DNA from: Caulobacteraceae bacterium
Lineage (GTDB): Bacteria > Pseudomonadota > Alphaproteobacteria > Caulobacterales > Caulobacteraceae
Direction of reading: 5' to 3'
NCBI GenBank assembly: GCA_019748055.1
Contig: JAIEQC010000044.1
Coordinates: 1-43,381 of the forward strand
Length of the DNA stretch: 43,381 nt
The notes beneath the pieces were generated by a model. That model did not search any database and was not told the origin of the DNA. It saw only the letters and a list, made by a program, of their open reading frames with translations. Positions 1 through 7,886 of the stretch are shown here, one piece after another. The position numbers and the translations under genes are program-made. Positions within the stretch are counted from its first letter, which is position 1; each line of letters begins with the position of its first letter.

Positions 1-77
1 CTAAACCATCGAGATGGGGGTCCCTTTTAGACGCCGATCACCCCCATAACGGGGTTCTTTTTGCACGCCGATCCACA
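1..77 (-). mobile_element. Terminus of an IS21-family-like insertion sequence
   Basis: Read on the minus strand from base 77, the sequence begins TGTGGATCGGCG and carries two related blocks, GATCGGCGTGCAAAAAG and GATCGGCGTCTAAAAGG, each followed by a run of C (plus-strand copies near 52-72 and 17-39). Repeated GATCGGCGT-(C/G)-AAAAAGG-CCCC blocks at the ends are what I recall of IS21-family elements, which carry multiple terminal repeats. The element body (istA/istB) would lie left of the window, so only the end is visible. Family assignment is from memory of the repeat pattern, not from a transposase. Confidence 0.5.
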
Positions 78-328
78 TGTACGACACCTTCAAGGAGGCG
101 TTTGACGCCTTCAGCACGCTCGCCGACGACGAGACGACCGAGGGCCAGGCTCGTTACGAGGCCGCCGAGATCTACCTCCTCACCACACCGCCCCAATCGC
201 TCGACGACGCGATCCTGGCCCTGCGCTGCCTCGTCTCCAGCCTGGCGGCCGGTGGCCGCACCGACGGTCTCGACCTCCGGCAATCCGCGCGGGTCGAGCA
301 GGCGATGCTCGGACGCTTGGCGGCGTGA
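77..328 (+). CDS. Small acidic hypothetical protein, possibly 5'-truncated by the IS
   Basis: This 83-residue, mostly helical, acidic frame starts MYDTFKEAFDAF and ends AMLGRLAA. It has no signal peptide or membrane segment, and I recognise no family with certainty. The A of its ATG (base 77) is the last base of the putative IS21-like terminus, and no Shine-Dalgarno motif precedes it. The start codon may therefore be a by-product of insertion, with the visible ORF being the 3' part of a longer gene. Composition fits coding DNA of the neighbouring accessory region. The next gene, an XRE regulator on the same strand, begins 111 bp downstream. Treat both the start and its status as a functional gene as uncertain. 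Confidence 0.45.
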   Translation: MYDTFKEAFDAFSTLADDETTEGQARYEAAEIYLLTTPPQSLDDAILALRCLVSSLAAGGRTDGLDLRQSARVEQAMLGRLAA

Positions 329-439
329 CGTCACAGCGTTACCTTAAGATGTCGGTCTCGTGCCGATCGGCGGCTCGGCCTGGAGAAACCCGCAAGTGCC
401 TCCGCTGGTCGGGCCGCCGCCCCCTCTTGGACCTAGGTC

Positions 440-820
440 ATGCCGATGCCGATCAAGGCGCGCCCCGACGATGCCCCACACCCCATCGACGTGCACGTCG
501 GTCGCAAGGTCGTCGAGGTTCGTAAACGACGAGGTCTGACGCAGAGCGATCTCGCCAAAGCGACCGGCGTCACGTTTCAGCAGGTGCAGAAATACGAGCG
601 CGGTACGAACCGCATCTCAGCGTCGCGCCTGCATCAGATCGCCGAGTTTCTCGGCGAACCCGTGTCTTCTTTCTTCCCCGCTGACCCCGACGCGGTCGAG
701 TTCGAAGACGCACCGCGCTCGCGTCAAGCGATCGAGATCGCGCATCTTGCACCGAAGCTGAAGCTCGCCGACCAGAAGACGGTGCTCGCGCTGATGCGCA
801 GTCTGACGGGCGCCGACTGA
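440..820 (+). CDS. XRE-family helix-turn-helix transcriptional regulator
   Basis: This 126-residue DNA-binding protein has a Cro/C1-type HTH at about residues 20-75. The motif GLTQSDLAKATGVTFQQVQ is followed by KYERGTNRISASRL, a very typical alphaproteobacterial XRE signature. The short C-terminal helix (about residues 90-126) probably mediates dimerisation. The start gives MPMPIKARPDDAPHPIDVHVG, a leader common in such proteins; a second ATG two codons later is also possible. It stands alone on the plus strand, facing the leftward lipoprotein/M48 operon across 134 bp. That gap contains a copy of the GTGC-N14-GCAC palindrome immediately after its stop codon. It is the only DNA-binding regulator in the accessory half, so it is a candidate reader of that palindrome, but this is speculation. 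Confidence 0.85.
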   Translation: MPMPIKARPDDAPHPIDVHVGRKVVEVRKRRGLTQSDLAKATGVTFQQVQKYERGTNRISASRLHQIAEFLGEPVSSFFPADPDAVEFEDAPRSRQAIEIAHLAPKLKLADQKTVLALMRSLTGAD

Positions 821-826
821 GGGTTT

Positions 827-860
827 CGCTCGGTGCGTCTGTCGTGATCTGCACTGAGCG
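827..860. repeat. GTGC-N14-GCAC palindrome, copy A
   Basis: The arms CGCTCGGTGC and GCACTGAGCG form a 10-bp stem with one G-T pair around a 14-nt loop. It lies 6 nt after the XRE stop and 94 nt after the end of the leftward lipoprotein gene. It shares GTGCGTCTGTC with copy B. There is no T-tract on either strand, so it is not a classic terminator. Confidence 0.65.
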
Positions 861-954
861 AGCGTCTTACGTCGCTCTCGACTCGTCCTGCAGGCCGCCG
901 CGCGAACTCACCTGCATCCGCCTGTTGGCCGATCTGTCGTCACTTGCGCGGTCT

Positions 955-1548
955 TCAGAATGTGAGGGTCGTCATCGCTTGCTCGGCCGAGCCCTTCGAT
1001 GCGTCGAAGTAGTGCTCCGCAGGTGCGACGTAGAGCGCGACGTAGAGCTTCTCTCCGGCTCGCACCACTTGTCCGATGCCCTTCACCTGAAGACCACCCG
1101 ACGTCTGCGCGACGACGTCGAACCGCGCCCCTCGCACGCCCGACACTTCGACCGGTCGCAGACCGCTCGTCTCGACGCGCTCATAGCCGAGGAGGGCGAG
1201 GCTCTGTGCGACGAATTCGACTTGCTCGTTGACCGACATCGACGAGGCATAGACGGGCGTGCGAGACTCTCGTCGGGGCGAGCGCACCATGACGTCGCCG
1301 TCGATCAGACCTTCCGTCAGATAAAGGCGGTTCAGCAGGGGGCCATCCAACGACAGCAGACGCACCTTCTTCGGTCGGTCCGTCCAAACCCCGCTGACGT
1401 CGTTCCAAGCACGATCGAGCTGAACGGACGCCCCTCCTCCGACCTCGAATGCCCCAACAGGCGCCAAGGTGATGCTGGCGCACGCGCTCAGCGAAGTCGC
1501 GAGAGCGACCGCGACCGCGAGCTTCTTGACCACATCCCGCATATTCAT
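955..1548 (-). CDS. Predicted lipoprotein, third gene of the M48 peptidase operon
   Basis: The start is set at the ATG whose first four bases (ATGA) overlap the stop of the upstream M48 peptidase gene. The protein is then 197 residues and begins MNMRDVVKKLAVAVA. It has a signal peptide ending in a lipobox-like LSACAS with the acylatable Cys near residue 22, so it should be a membrane-anchored lipoprotein. The mature part (about 175 residues) is a mixed alpha/beta domain with no motif I recognise; it contains LDGPLLNRLYLTEGLIDGD and KLYVALYVAP. Four-base overlaps indicate translational coupling in a three-gene leftward operon (2726-3412, 1545-2729, this gene). A role with the peptidase in the envelope is inferred from position only. 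Confidence 0.75.
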   Translation of the reverse strand: MNMRDVVKKLAVAVALATSLSACASITLAPVGAFEVGGGASVQLDRAWNDVSGVWTDRPKKVRLLSLDGPLLNRLYLTEGLIDGDVMVRSPRRESRTPVYASSMSVNEQVEFVAQSLALLGYERVETSGLRPVEVSGVRGARFDVVAQTSGGLQVKGIGQVVRAGEKLYVALYVAPAEHYFDASKGSAEQAMTTLTF

Positions 1549-2729
1549 TCCCCCAGCGCCTTCAGGCTGTCTTCCACGATCCATCGGTCGTCGGCGTCGA
1601 CCGCCTTCTCAAGATAGGTCGCCCAGGCGACGCGGGCCGTCGCACGGTCGCCGAGCCGGTGCGACGCGTCGCCGAGTTCGCGCCAGGCCTCCACCGGTGC
1701 ATCCGCCTGCTCGACAGACCGAGCGTAAGCGTCGCGTGCTCTTTGGAGATCCCCGTCGCCGCGTCGCTGCCGATGTCCTTCGCCGCGATAGAACTCGATG
1801 ACGCCGAGGTCCTCACCGCCGACGGCGAGACGGTCAAGGACCACGAAAAAACCCCCGAAGTCACGCTTGAGAAGCTCTTCCTCAAGCCACATTGGCAAGA
1901 ACGGTCGAATGGCGGCTCGATGTCTCGCCCGATCGGCCCTCCCCCCCGACGGCAAGGACGACGCCTGCGCTTCCAGCGCATCGATGCGATCGTCGGTCAG
2001 CGGGTGGGTTCTGAACAGGCTCGGGGACGCTTCAGAGCGTCGCACGCTCGCAAACGTCGACGCACGCGTCTCTTGCTGAAGCGCAGACCAAATCTTCGAA
2101 GCCTCTCGCGGGTCGTAACCCGCGGCGGCCGCGCGCTGCAGACCAAGCCGATCCGCTTCGCTCTCGTGGCCACGACCGTAGCTGAAGATCGACGAGAGCG
2201 CCGCCAGATAGGCGAGGTCACCGACGCTCGACAGATCCACGCCATAGTAGACGCCGGCGAGGCCCGCCCCCAGCGTGATCACCATCGCCGCCGTCGCCCA
2301 CCCCTTGGTGTTGTTCCACTGCTCCAGCGAATGGTTTTCGCCGAAATGCGTGATCTCATGACCGAGCACGAACGCGAGCTGAGCGTCGTTCTCGGCGCGC
2401 AACAGCAGACCTGACCAGACCTCTATGTACCCGTTGGGCGCCGCCGTCGCGTTGAAGAGCTGACGATCCATCACATAGACCCGCACTTCAGCGCAGTACT
2501 CTCTCGCGATCGAGCACAGCACGTCGCGGACGTAGGCGTTCAGCGCCTCGTCCGCATTGCGCTCGGCCGACGCTCGCGCCGCACGCTCCATCCGATCCGA
2601 CGACTGCCAGAGCCCCGCCTCGACCGAACTGGGATCCGGCACCAATCCCGCGGGTCGCGACTGCGCTTGCGCGTGACCGGAAGTCAGCGCCGCGACGAGA
2701 GCGACGCTGAGCAGAGGTCGCCGTTTCAC
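1545..2729 (-). CDS. Secreted M48-family zinc metallopeptidase with TPR-like C-terminus
   Basis: This 394-residue M48 (HtpX/BepA-type) metallopeptidase has a signal peptide of about 22 residues ending near SGHAQA, so the enzyme is exported. The zinc site is HEITH at residues 124-128 in the context FVLGHEITHFGENHS. The third ligand is Glu189 in HESEADRLG, followed by the family-typical RTHPLTDDRI. The C-terminal third (about 320-394) looks like tetratricopeptide helices (RARDAYARSVEQ, AWRELGDASHRLGD), as in BepA-type periplasmic proteases that survey outer-membrane proteins. The start is GTG, forming a GTGA overlap with the upstream lipoprotein stop; the downstream lipoprotein overlaps by ATGA. 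Family and catalysis are well supported; the substrate is unknown. Confidence 0.9.
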   Translation of the reverse strand: MKRRPLLSVALVAALTSGHAQAQSRPAGLVPDPSSVEAGLWQSSDRMERAARASAERNADEALNAYVRDVLCSIAREYCAEVRVYVMDRQLFNATAAPNGYIEVWSGLLLRAENDAQLAFVLGHEITHFGENHSLEQWNNTKGWATAAMVITLGAGLAGVYYGVDLSSVGDLAYLAALSSIFSYGRGHESEADRLGLQRAAAAGYDPREASKIWSALQQETRASTFASVRRSEASPSLFRTHPLTDDRIDALEAQASSLPSGGRADRARHRAAIRPFLPMWLEEELLKRDFGGFFVVLDRLAVGGEDLGVIEFYRGEGHRQRRGDGDLQRARDAYARSVEQADAPVEAWRELGDASHRLGDRATARVAWATYLEKAVDADDRWIVEDSLKALGE

Positions 2730-3412
2730 AGTGGCGCATCCTTGAGCAGCGACGTCACGAGAGAGTCCGATCCACTGGGGTTGCGCATGTCGGCCTGAGG
2801 GCCCGCGACCGCCATGTTGAACCAGATGATCTGACCGGTTCGCAGGTCGACCAGCGACACGAACGCCTGCTGACTGCCGAGGGGGACGCTCACGCCGAAA
2901 GCGGCGAGCACCAGCGTCGTCGCGATGCGACCGCTGCTCGCATAAGTGCCGTTGGCGAACACGAACAGCGCATAATCCGCTCCATATTCATCCGCGAGCG
3001 ACGACGCTCCCTCGCCGAGCGTCCACGCGAACGACCCTTTTTTGGTCGGCAAGCGATACGGGCCATACTCAAAGAGAGCGATCGACGTGCCGACCGCTTC
3101 ATGCAGTCGCAGCAACTGACCGCTGCGCCCCCCCATGGCGGACTCTGGATCGATCGATTTGATCGCATATCGCGACCCCGACAGCTGCGACGTGAACGAC
3201 CGCTCGAGGTTCGCGGTCGCTTCGTCCGACCAATCCGCCCTAGGCTCCGGCAACCCCGCAGCCGTCAGCAGCGCAAGCTGCACGTCAGGTCGAACCAGCA
3301 GAACCGTCGCGCCTTCGCGCGGTTGCCCGATGCCGATCGCCGTCCTCGAGTCCGTCGTCGTGCACGCGCCGATCGCAAAACACGCGACCAAGATCGCGAA
3401 AAATCGCGCCAT
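2726..3412 (-). CDS. Predicted lipoprotein, first gene of the M48 peptidase operon
   Basis: I place the start at the ATG giving MARFFAILVACFAIGAC (228 residues), because a signal peptide with lipobox AIGAC then begins at the N-terminus and GGGAAGGGGGCAGGGAAG lies directly upstream. A longer in-frame start at 3448 is less likely. After Cys17 the mature protein has a beta-rich domain with GATVLLVRPDVQLALLTAAG and an SADEYGADYALFVFANGTY stretch. Similar small lipoproteins that report on an envelope state occur beside peptidases, but I cannot name a family. It is the promoter-proximal gene of the operon, overlapping the M48 gene by four bases. Copy B of the GTGC palindrome lies 101 nt upstream of the start. 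Confidence 0.75.
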   Translation of the reverse strand: MARFFAILVACFAIGACTTTDSRTAIGIGQPREGATVLLVRPDVQLALLTAAGLPEPRADWSDEATANLERSFTSQLSGSRYAIKSIDPESAMGGRSGQLLRLHEAVGTSIALFEYGPYRLPTKKGSFAWTLGEGASSLADEYGADYALFVFANGTYASSGRIATTLVLAAFGVSVPLGSQQAFVSLVDLRTGQIIWFNMAVAGPQADMRNPSGSDSLVTSLLKDAPL

Positions 3413-3889
3413 CTTCCCTGCCCCCTTCCCGCCGACCGCGGGCCCCAAGCGGACGCTAGCTCAGAGAGTCGCCACACGTCCAGAGAGTATCCTCCGATCG
3501 TAGCTGCCGTCGCGTCAGTGCGTCTGTCTTCATCGGCACTGTCATCGATGGAGGAAAACGCAGCTCCATACGCGGACATGTCGTCGCGGCGCAAATTCGT
3601 AGTGTCGGGCGGGGATCGTTCGAGCGCCCTTCTTTCTGCTACTCGACGATATCAAACATCAAGCCTTGGGCAAATTCGCAAACGACTGAATATGCCCGGA
3701 CGATATCGACTCTTGGCCTTGGCCCAAGCACGCGCGTACAGCAGCTTCGCTTCCAGCGAAGCAGATCAGCCCAGCACCTAGACGGGTACGCCGCTCCTAG
3801 GAGAAAGGTTTCCGAATAACGCGGCCCGACTGCCGCGCCGCGATGCTGATACCTTGGCGCTGACGTAGTCGGTTTTGGTCCCTTGTCTT
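3413..3889. other. 477-bp intergenic region upstream of the M48 operon
   Basis: No convincing gene is visible here. The region holds copy B of the GTGC palindrome (3514-3543). It also holds a perfect hairpin at 3744-3762 (arms GCTTCGCT and AGCGAAGC, 3-nt loop). The hairpin lacks a T-tract but sits about 130 nt beyond the stop of the leftward receiver-kinase gene, so it may help end that transcript. The promoter of the M48 operon should lie between 3412 and about 3550, but I see no clear -35/-10 pair. Confidence 0.5.
3514..3543. repeat. GTGC-N14-GCAC palindrome, copy B
   Basis: GTGC at 3518-3521 and GCAC at 3536-3539 are separated by 14 nt, with flanks GTCA and TGTC that extend the dyad to 7 of 8 pairs. 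It lies 101 nt before the start codon of the lipoprotein/M48 operon. It shares GTGCGTCTGTC with copy A. Confidence 0.65.
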
Positions 3890-5467
3890 TCAGCTGTCAG
3901 CCGTCAAGGCCGAAGCGAATACCGCCGCGCACAGGGCTCTTTGTTGACCGATCGATTTAGCCGTGAATCGAAGGAGTTTGAGAGAGTGGAGCGCCAGTCC
4001 AATCGCGTACGATAGAGCGATGGGTTTCTCTAGCCGTGCCACAGCGGCTTGCCGGATCCGCTGAATGCCCGCGAGATACTCGACCGCGTCAGCCGATAGA
4101 GCGACATCGCAGTTCTCGAGCAGGGCCCGTTCGTCGGCGATAAGGCGTTCGAGCGGAACTGTCGCGAGGCGCTTTGACTGAAACTCGAGCCTGATGGAGG
4201 ACTCAAGGGAGATGAAGTCCTTGTAGACGTGGTCCTCCCCCGAGTATTCGAAATCGATCATGGCCAGACGGCCGTCGTCCCCGGACAGGAAAACATTGTT
4301 GGCGTTGAGGTCCCCATGCACGAACCCAACTTCGACCGGGTCAGCTCCGCGTTTAGCTAGGATCCGCCGGATCGATGCCGTTCGCACAGCGCCGAACTGA
4401 AACTCATCGTCGGTGACCTTGCAGGTTTTGCCGTCGACAGCGCCAACCGCACCGAGAGACTTGCGAAATCCCTCTAGCCGCGCCGCGTCCTTAGACGGAG
4501 CATATTCTTCCGCATTTGAGAAAAAGTCGTCGAGGCGTTTTGCTTCTCCGTGCGGCTTGTACCAGCGGGTCCTATCCGACGTCAGGACATGTTCCACGAC
4601 GCTTTCGACACTTTTTAGGTCCCCTGCCTTCAGCTTTTCAGTGAGGGCGACCACGTGGTCAGATTGGCCCATGGCAAAGGCGTAACACACGCCCGCATGG
4701 TCTCCCGCCTCGCCGTAGCCGATAAGGTCGACGCGCATATCGTGGGGCAGTTGCAGCCGGATGAAAGAATTGTAGCGAACAGCTTCATTGCGAACGTTCC
4801 GACGTTCGCTGAACTTCAACACGAACGGAATGTTCTCAAAACGGGTCGCGCCGAAGAAGCGCAGCTCGAAGACACGCGACCCGGAGAACCCTCCCGTCAG
4901 GGATTTCAGGCGCACCTCGACGTCGTCATCGCCGATTTCGGCATTCCAGAAGCCGTGAAGACACTGCTCCACGATGGACTGCAGCTCCGGCAAATTGTCC
5001 TTGAGATCAGTTCGCTCACGCGGCTTCTCAAAGACAATGGGATCCAGAGGCATACGCGCGACGCGATCCGCTAACGAGTCGCCGAGAAACTTCTGGTAGG
5101 GCTGACTGGCCATATAGGTCTTGGTGATCAGCAGATCAGGATTTGGCTGTCGCACTCCGAGCTGATCGATAGAAAACGTCGCGCCGGAATACAGCGCGAA
5201 CACCGTGTCGGAATGCGCGCCTTTGTACTTGGCGATCTGCTCAACACCCAAATTGTCGGACTCATGACCGTTTTCAGTGAAAACGTTATCGAAGATGGCG
5301 ATATGCGGCCGTGCCTTCAGGTCAGCCTCGATCGTCGCGAAGGAAGACCGGTAATCGATCTTGGCATCGACCCCGGCGCTGTCGAACACTGAGGTCCAAA
5401 GCTCGAGAAACCTGTCCTTGCGAACCAGATCATCCTCGACCAGCAGCACGTTAAAAGTCCGCTTCAT
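3890..5467 (-). CDS. Receiver domain fused to an aminoglycoside/choline-kinase-like phosphotransferase
   Basis: This 525-residue two-domain protein has an N-terminal receiver domain (about 1-140). Its acidic pocket is VEDD (Glu11-Asp12-Asp13), the phospho-acceptor is Asp60 in IAIFDNVF, Ser94 lies in LYSGA, and Lys116 in LLITKTY. From about 185 to 500 it has a kinase fold of the APH/choline-kinase type: Lys218 in FVLKFS, Glu228 after RRNVRN, a catalytic loop VHGDLNANNVFL (His384, Asp386, Asn391) and a metal-binding Asp405 in MIDFEYSG. All the key residues seem present, so it may transfer phosphate from ATP/GTP to a small molecule or protein under control of Asp60 phosphorylation. It overlaps the upstream GAF/HK-like gene by ATGA. 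The substrate is unknown. I recall related kinase-like domains in predicted conflict systems, but cannot confirm that here. Confidence 0.8.
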   Translation of the reverse strand: MKRTFNVLLVEDDLVRKDRFLELWTSVFDSAGVDAKIDYRSSFATIEADLKARPHIAIFDNVFTENGHESDNLGVEQIAKYKGAHSDTVFALYSGATFSIDQLGVRQPNPDLLITKTYMASQPYQKFLGDSLADRVARMPLDPIVFEKPRERTDLKDNLPELQSIVEQCLHGFWNAEIGDDDVEVRLKSLTGGFSGSRVFELRFFGATRFENIPFVLKFSERRNVRNEAVRYNSFIRLQLPHDMRVDLIGYGEAGDHAGVCYAFAMGQSDHVVALTEKLKAGDLKSVESVVEHVLTSDRTRWYKPHGEAKRLDDFFSNAEEYAPSKDAARLEGFRKSLGAVGAVDGKTCKVTDDEFQFGAVRTASIRRILAKRGADPVEVGFVHGDLNANNVFLSGDDGRLAMIDFEYSGEDHVYKDFISLESSIRLEFQSKRLATVPLERLIADERALLENCDVALSADAVEYLAGIQRIRQAAVARLEKPIALSYAIGLALHSLKLLRFTAKSIGQQRALCAAVFASALTADS

Positions 5468-7560
5468 GAGACCATGTCTTCCGGTGTTCCGAGGGGAATG
5501 ATGAACGACACACCGAATTCCGAGTGGCCCAAGCCATCGTCCTTAGGCTGAATTGCTTGCGCGACGCCCCCTGCCATTCGGATCTGTGCGGCGAGCAGAA
5601 AGAGCCCGAAGTGATAGGTGGGGGAGCGGGCGTCTTTGATCGGCGAGACACAGACTCGGGCAAGCTTGTCGATAGGCTGTCGCGCCTGGGGTCGATAGGT
5701 CAGTTCGAGCGCCCGGCCCTCGCGGCCGCCTGTCAAACCTAGAGTTACGTCGGCGGGCTTGAATCCGGAATGGCCGCTGTTGGACCCGAGCGTTTCGACC
5801 ACATCCAGGATGAGTGAGAACGCCCGGTCGGAAGCCGCCGTCTCTTCGCACGTGGTGCAAAGACGCTTACAGAACCCATAGATCTCCGGATCGCTAAGCA
5901 GTCGCTTCGGAAGCGTGTCGATCATGCGCTGGGTTCGCGCATCAACGTCGCCCTGAAGGCTCTCGCTCTCAGTGATTTGCACGGTCGAGTAATTCGACAG
6001 AAGCGTGCGGAGCTCGTTGGCCTGGGCCGCTTGCGAGTCTCCGATATCGCGTATGATCGCCTCGATCCGGTGACGCGCTGCATGGACGTACGACATTCGA
6101 GACAGCCAGGCTCTGTCGTTGGCGAGTTCGATACGGCGTATGACATCTCCGCAGGTTACCGCCACGCGTTGGAAGAACGCTTGCTCGGTCCTGAGATTCT
6201 GGTCCCGCGTCGTCGTAAACTCGACAACCCCGCTGATGACGCCTCCGATGCGCAGCGGAACGATGAACGCTGCATCGTCCGGATCGCCAAGCGCATTGGC
6301 GGGGACGCTCACGCCCTGCGCTTCTGTTTGCTCTCGTTCGCGGGCATGAGGAATGGCGATTGCCGCTTCCTCCAGGAAGGCTCGCACCGGTCCGAATTGG
6401 ACGTCGTCAAGCGACAAAGTCTCCCGAAAAGGGTCACGCGTGCCGGCGACCCACCTAAGTCGGCGTGTCGAGGGATCGTACCGCCGCAGACCGATGTGTT
6501 CAGCTAGGCTGGTTGGCTGGTCGGTCGCTTCCTGGAAAAAAGTCACCAGCAAATCTTGGAGAACGGTGTCGAGTCTTTGCCGTGTTTCCTGGGGCGCGAA
6601 GCCCAAACGTTCTTCGAGCCGCTGACAGCTGTCGAGCACCTCGTAGAACGGCGTTTCGCGAAATGTTGTCGCGCGTTCACGCAGACTATTGGACACGAGT
6701 TTGGTCGCGCTCTGGAAGATGTCTAGGGCAGGCCGCTCCCCCCGGCTCATCATAATAACAACGGCACGCCGGGCGAGCTTGTATTCTTTTGGAGCTCCCT
6801 TCCCTCCAATCACGACCTCTTCCGTCAAGGTGTCTATAGAGTAGTATACGCCGCTGGGAACGTGGTGCCCGAAGTTGATCGACTTTCGGGCGATTGACGC
6901 GAGCAGATCGCGTAGAAAGCTCGGGTCTGTCGCGAGCAGTTCGACGCTGGGGGAAGACCCTTTGACAAGCTCAATAAGGTCGGCGAGCTTTTCTACCCGC
7001 TGACCTTTAGCGGACTCCGGACCGAAGCCCAGGGCGACATCCAGACCCAGCTTGTGCCGGATGTATTTGAACTGTTTCGTCCAGCCGCCCGGATCGGGCC
7101 CGTGGCGCTCGACGAATTCTCTCGTGAAACGACGCGAGACGTTCTCTACGAAATGCTCTCGCGCTCCGCAGACGTGGAAAAAGCTCAAGAAGCAGCGCGT
7201 GAGGTTGGCCATGTCCTCCCGCGAAACCCCAGTATGAGCTGCCCACCGCAGAATATGACTCTCGCTCTCATGGACGAGCGTCAGTTGGGGGAAGAGGTAC
7301 GCCTCGCGGTCCTTCAGATGATCCTGGTCGCGGAACCGAAACACCTCGCCTTCACGCGCTTCGAAGGCCAGGTACTGAAAGCGTAGATAGGGATCGAGCG
7401 TCCCTCCCCGATCCGTGAACCGGCGTCGTTGCCGCATGTAGAAGAGACCATGGAAGTCTCGAGGCAGTTCTTTGACGAGCGCCTTCATGACCTCGTCAGC
7501 TATGAACAGACGGTTGGACTGCAAGATTGCGTCTTGAAGCTTGACGAAACGCTGAGACAA
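5464..7560 (-). CDS. GAF-domain, degenerate histidine-kinase-like sensor
   Basis: This 698-residue soluble protein has no signal peptide or membrane segment. Residues 1-330 are helical and unassigned. A GAF-like sensory domain spans about 335-475 (AFIVPLRIGGVISGVVEFTT is its most typical strand pair). It is followed by a helical segment with a possible phospho-acceptor His493 in SYVHAARHRIEAII. The C-terminus (about 570-690) resembles a histidine-kinase ATPase: HFGLFLLAAQIRMAGGVAQA and SEFGVSFIIPLG match the G2 box and final strands, but I see no clear N-box or G1 Asp-x-Gly. It may therefore be a pseudokinase or a very divergent kinase. The start is TTG after a G-rich stretch; an ATG at codon 25 is possible. 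The stop overlaps the receiver-kinase gene, its likely partner. Confidence 0.7.
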   Translation of the reverse strand: MSQRFVKLQDAILQSNRLFIADEVMKALVKELPRDFHGLFYMRQRRRFTDRGGTLDPYLRFQYLAFEAREGEVFRFRDQDHLKDREAYLFPQLTLVHESESHILRWAAHTGVSREDMANLTRCFLSFFHVCGAREHFVENVSRRFTREFVERHGPDPGGWTKQFKYIRHKLGLDVALGFGPESAKGQRVEKLADLIELVKGSSPSVELLATDPSFLRDLLASIARKSINFGHHVPSGVYYSIDTLTEEVVIGGKGAPKEYKLARRAVVIMMSRGERPALDIFQSATKLVSNSLRERATTFRETPFYEVLDSCQRLEERLGFAPQETRQRLDTVLQDLLVTFFQEATDQPTSLAEHIGLRRYDPSTRRLRWVAGTRDPFRETLSLDDVQFGPVRAFLEEAAIAIPHAREREQTEAQGVSVPANALGDPDDAAFIVPLRIGGVISGVVEFTTTRDQNLRTEQAFFQRVAVTCGDVIRRIELANDRAWLSRMSYVHAARHRIEAIIRDIGDSQAAQANELRTLLSNYSTVQITESESLQGDVDARTQRMIDTLPKRLLSDPEIYGFCKRLCTTCEETAASDRAFSLILDVVETLGSNSGHSGFKPADVTLGLTGGREGRALELTYRPQARQPIDKLARVCVSPIKDARSPTYHFGLFLLAAQIRMAGGVAQAIQPKDDGLGHSEFGVSFIIPLGTPEDMVS

Positions 7561-7886
7561 ACGGCCCCCCGGCCATTCCAGTCAGCGACGAGCCGACCCA
7601 TCGTTCCGAGCGAGTAAACTAGACAGCTTTTGATTGCGCAAGGCCGTCTGCAACAATCTCGACCTCCGCAGTTCCACCCCGCCGCATCCTGACTCAGGCG
7701 GGATCGCTAGCTGGGGCTCTGCCAATGCGCACGAGCGTGGTCCACTCTCAGGCAGTCTTCCGTCGACGCCAGATCGTCTAGCATCGATTCAGAAGGGTTA
7801 ACGTCGGCCCGCCGCAAGGAGTCTAACGCGGACCTTTCCTCCTTGCTGCCTCAGTGCGCTTTCATGTTGTGCACCGACGCGGCAGC
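7561..7886. other. 326-bp intergenic region with an inverted repeat
   Basis: I see no gene here. A perfect 8-bp inverted repeat (GCAAGGAG at 7814-7821, CTCCTTGC at 7839-7846, 17-nt loop) lies directly beside copy C of the GTGC palindrome (7850-7879), downstream of the leftward orphan gene. It lacks a T-tract. The promoter for the GAF/receiver-kinase pair should be somewhere in this stretch. Confidence 0.5.
7850..7879. repeat. GTGC-N13-GCAC palindrome, copy C
   Basis: GTGC at 7854-7857 and GCAC at 7871-7874, with a 13-nt spacer (the only 13 in the set). It lies 7 nt after the stop of the 7887-8588 gene. With copy D it shares CTCAGTGCGCTTT on the left and TTGTGCACCGACG on the right, so the two bracket this single gene as near-identical direct copies. 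Confidence 0.7.
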
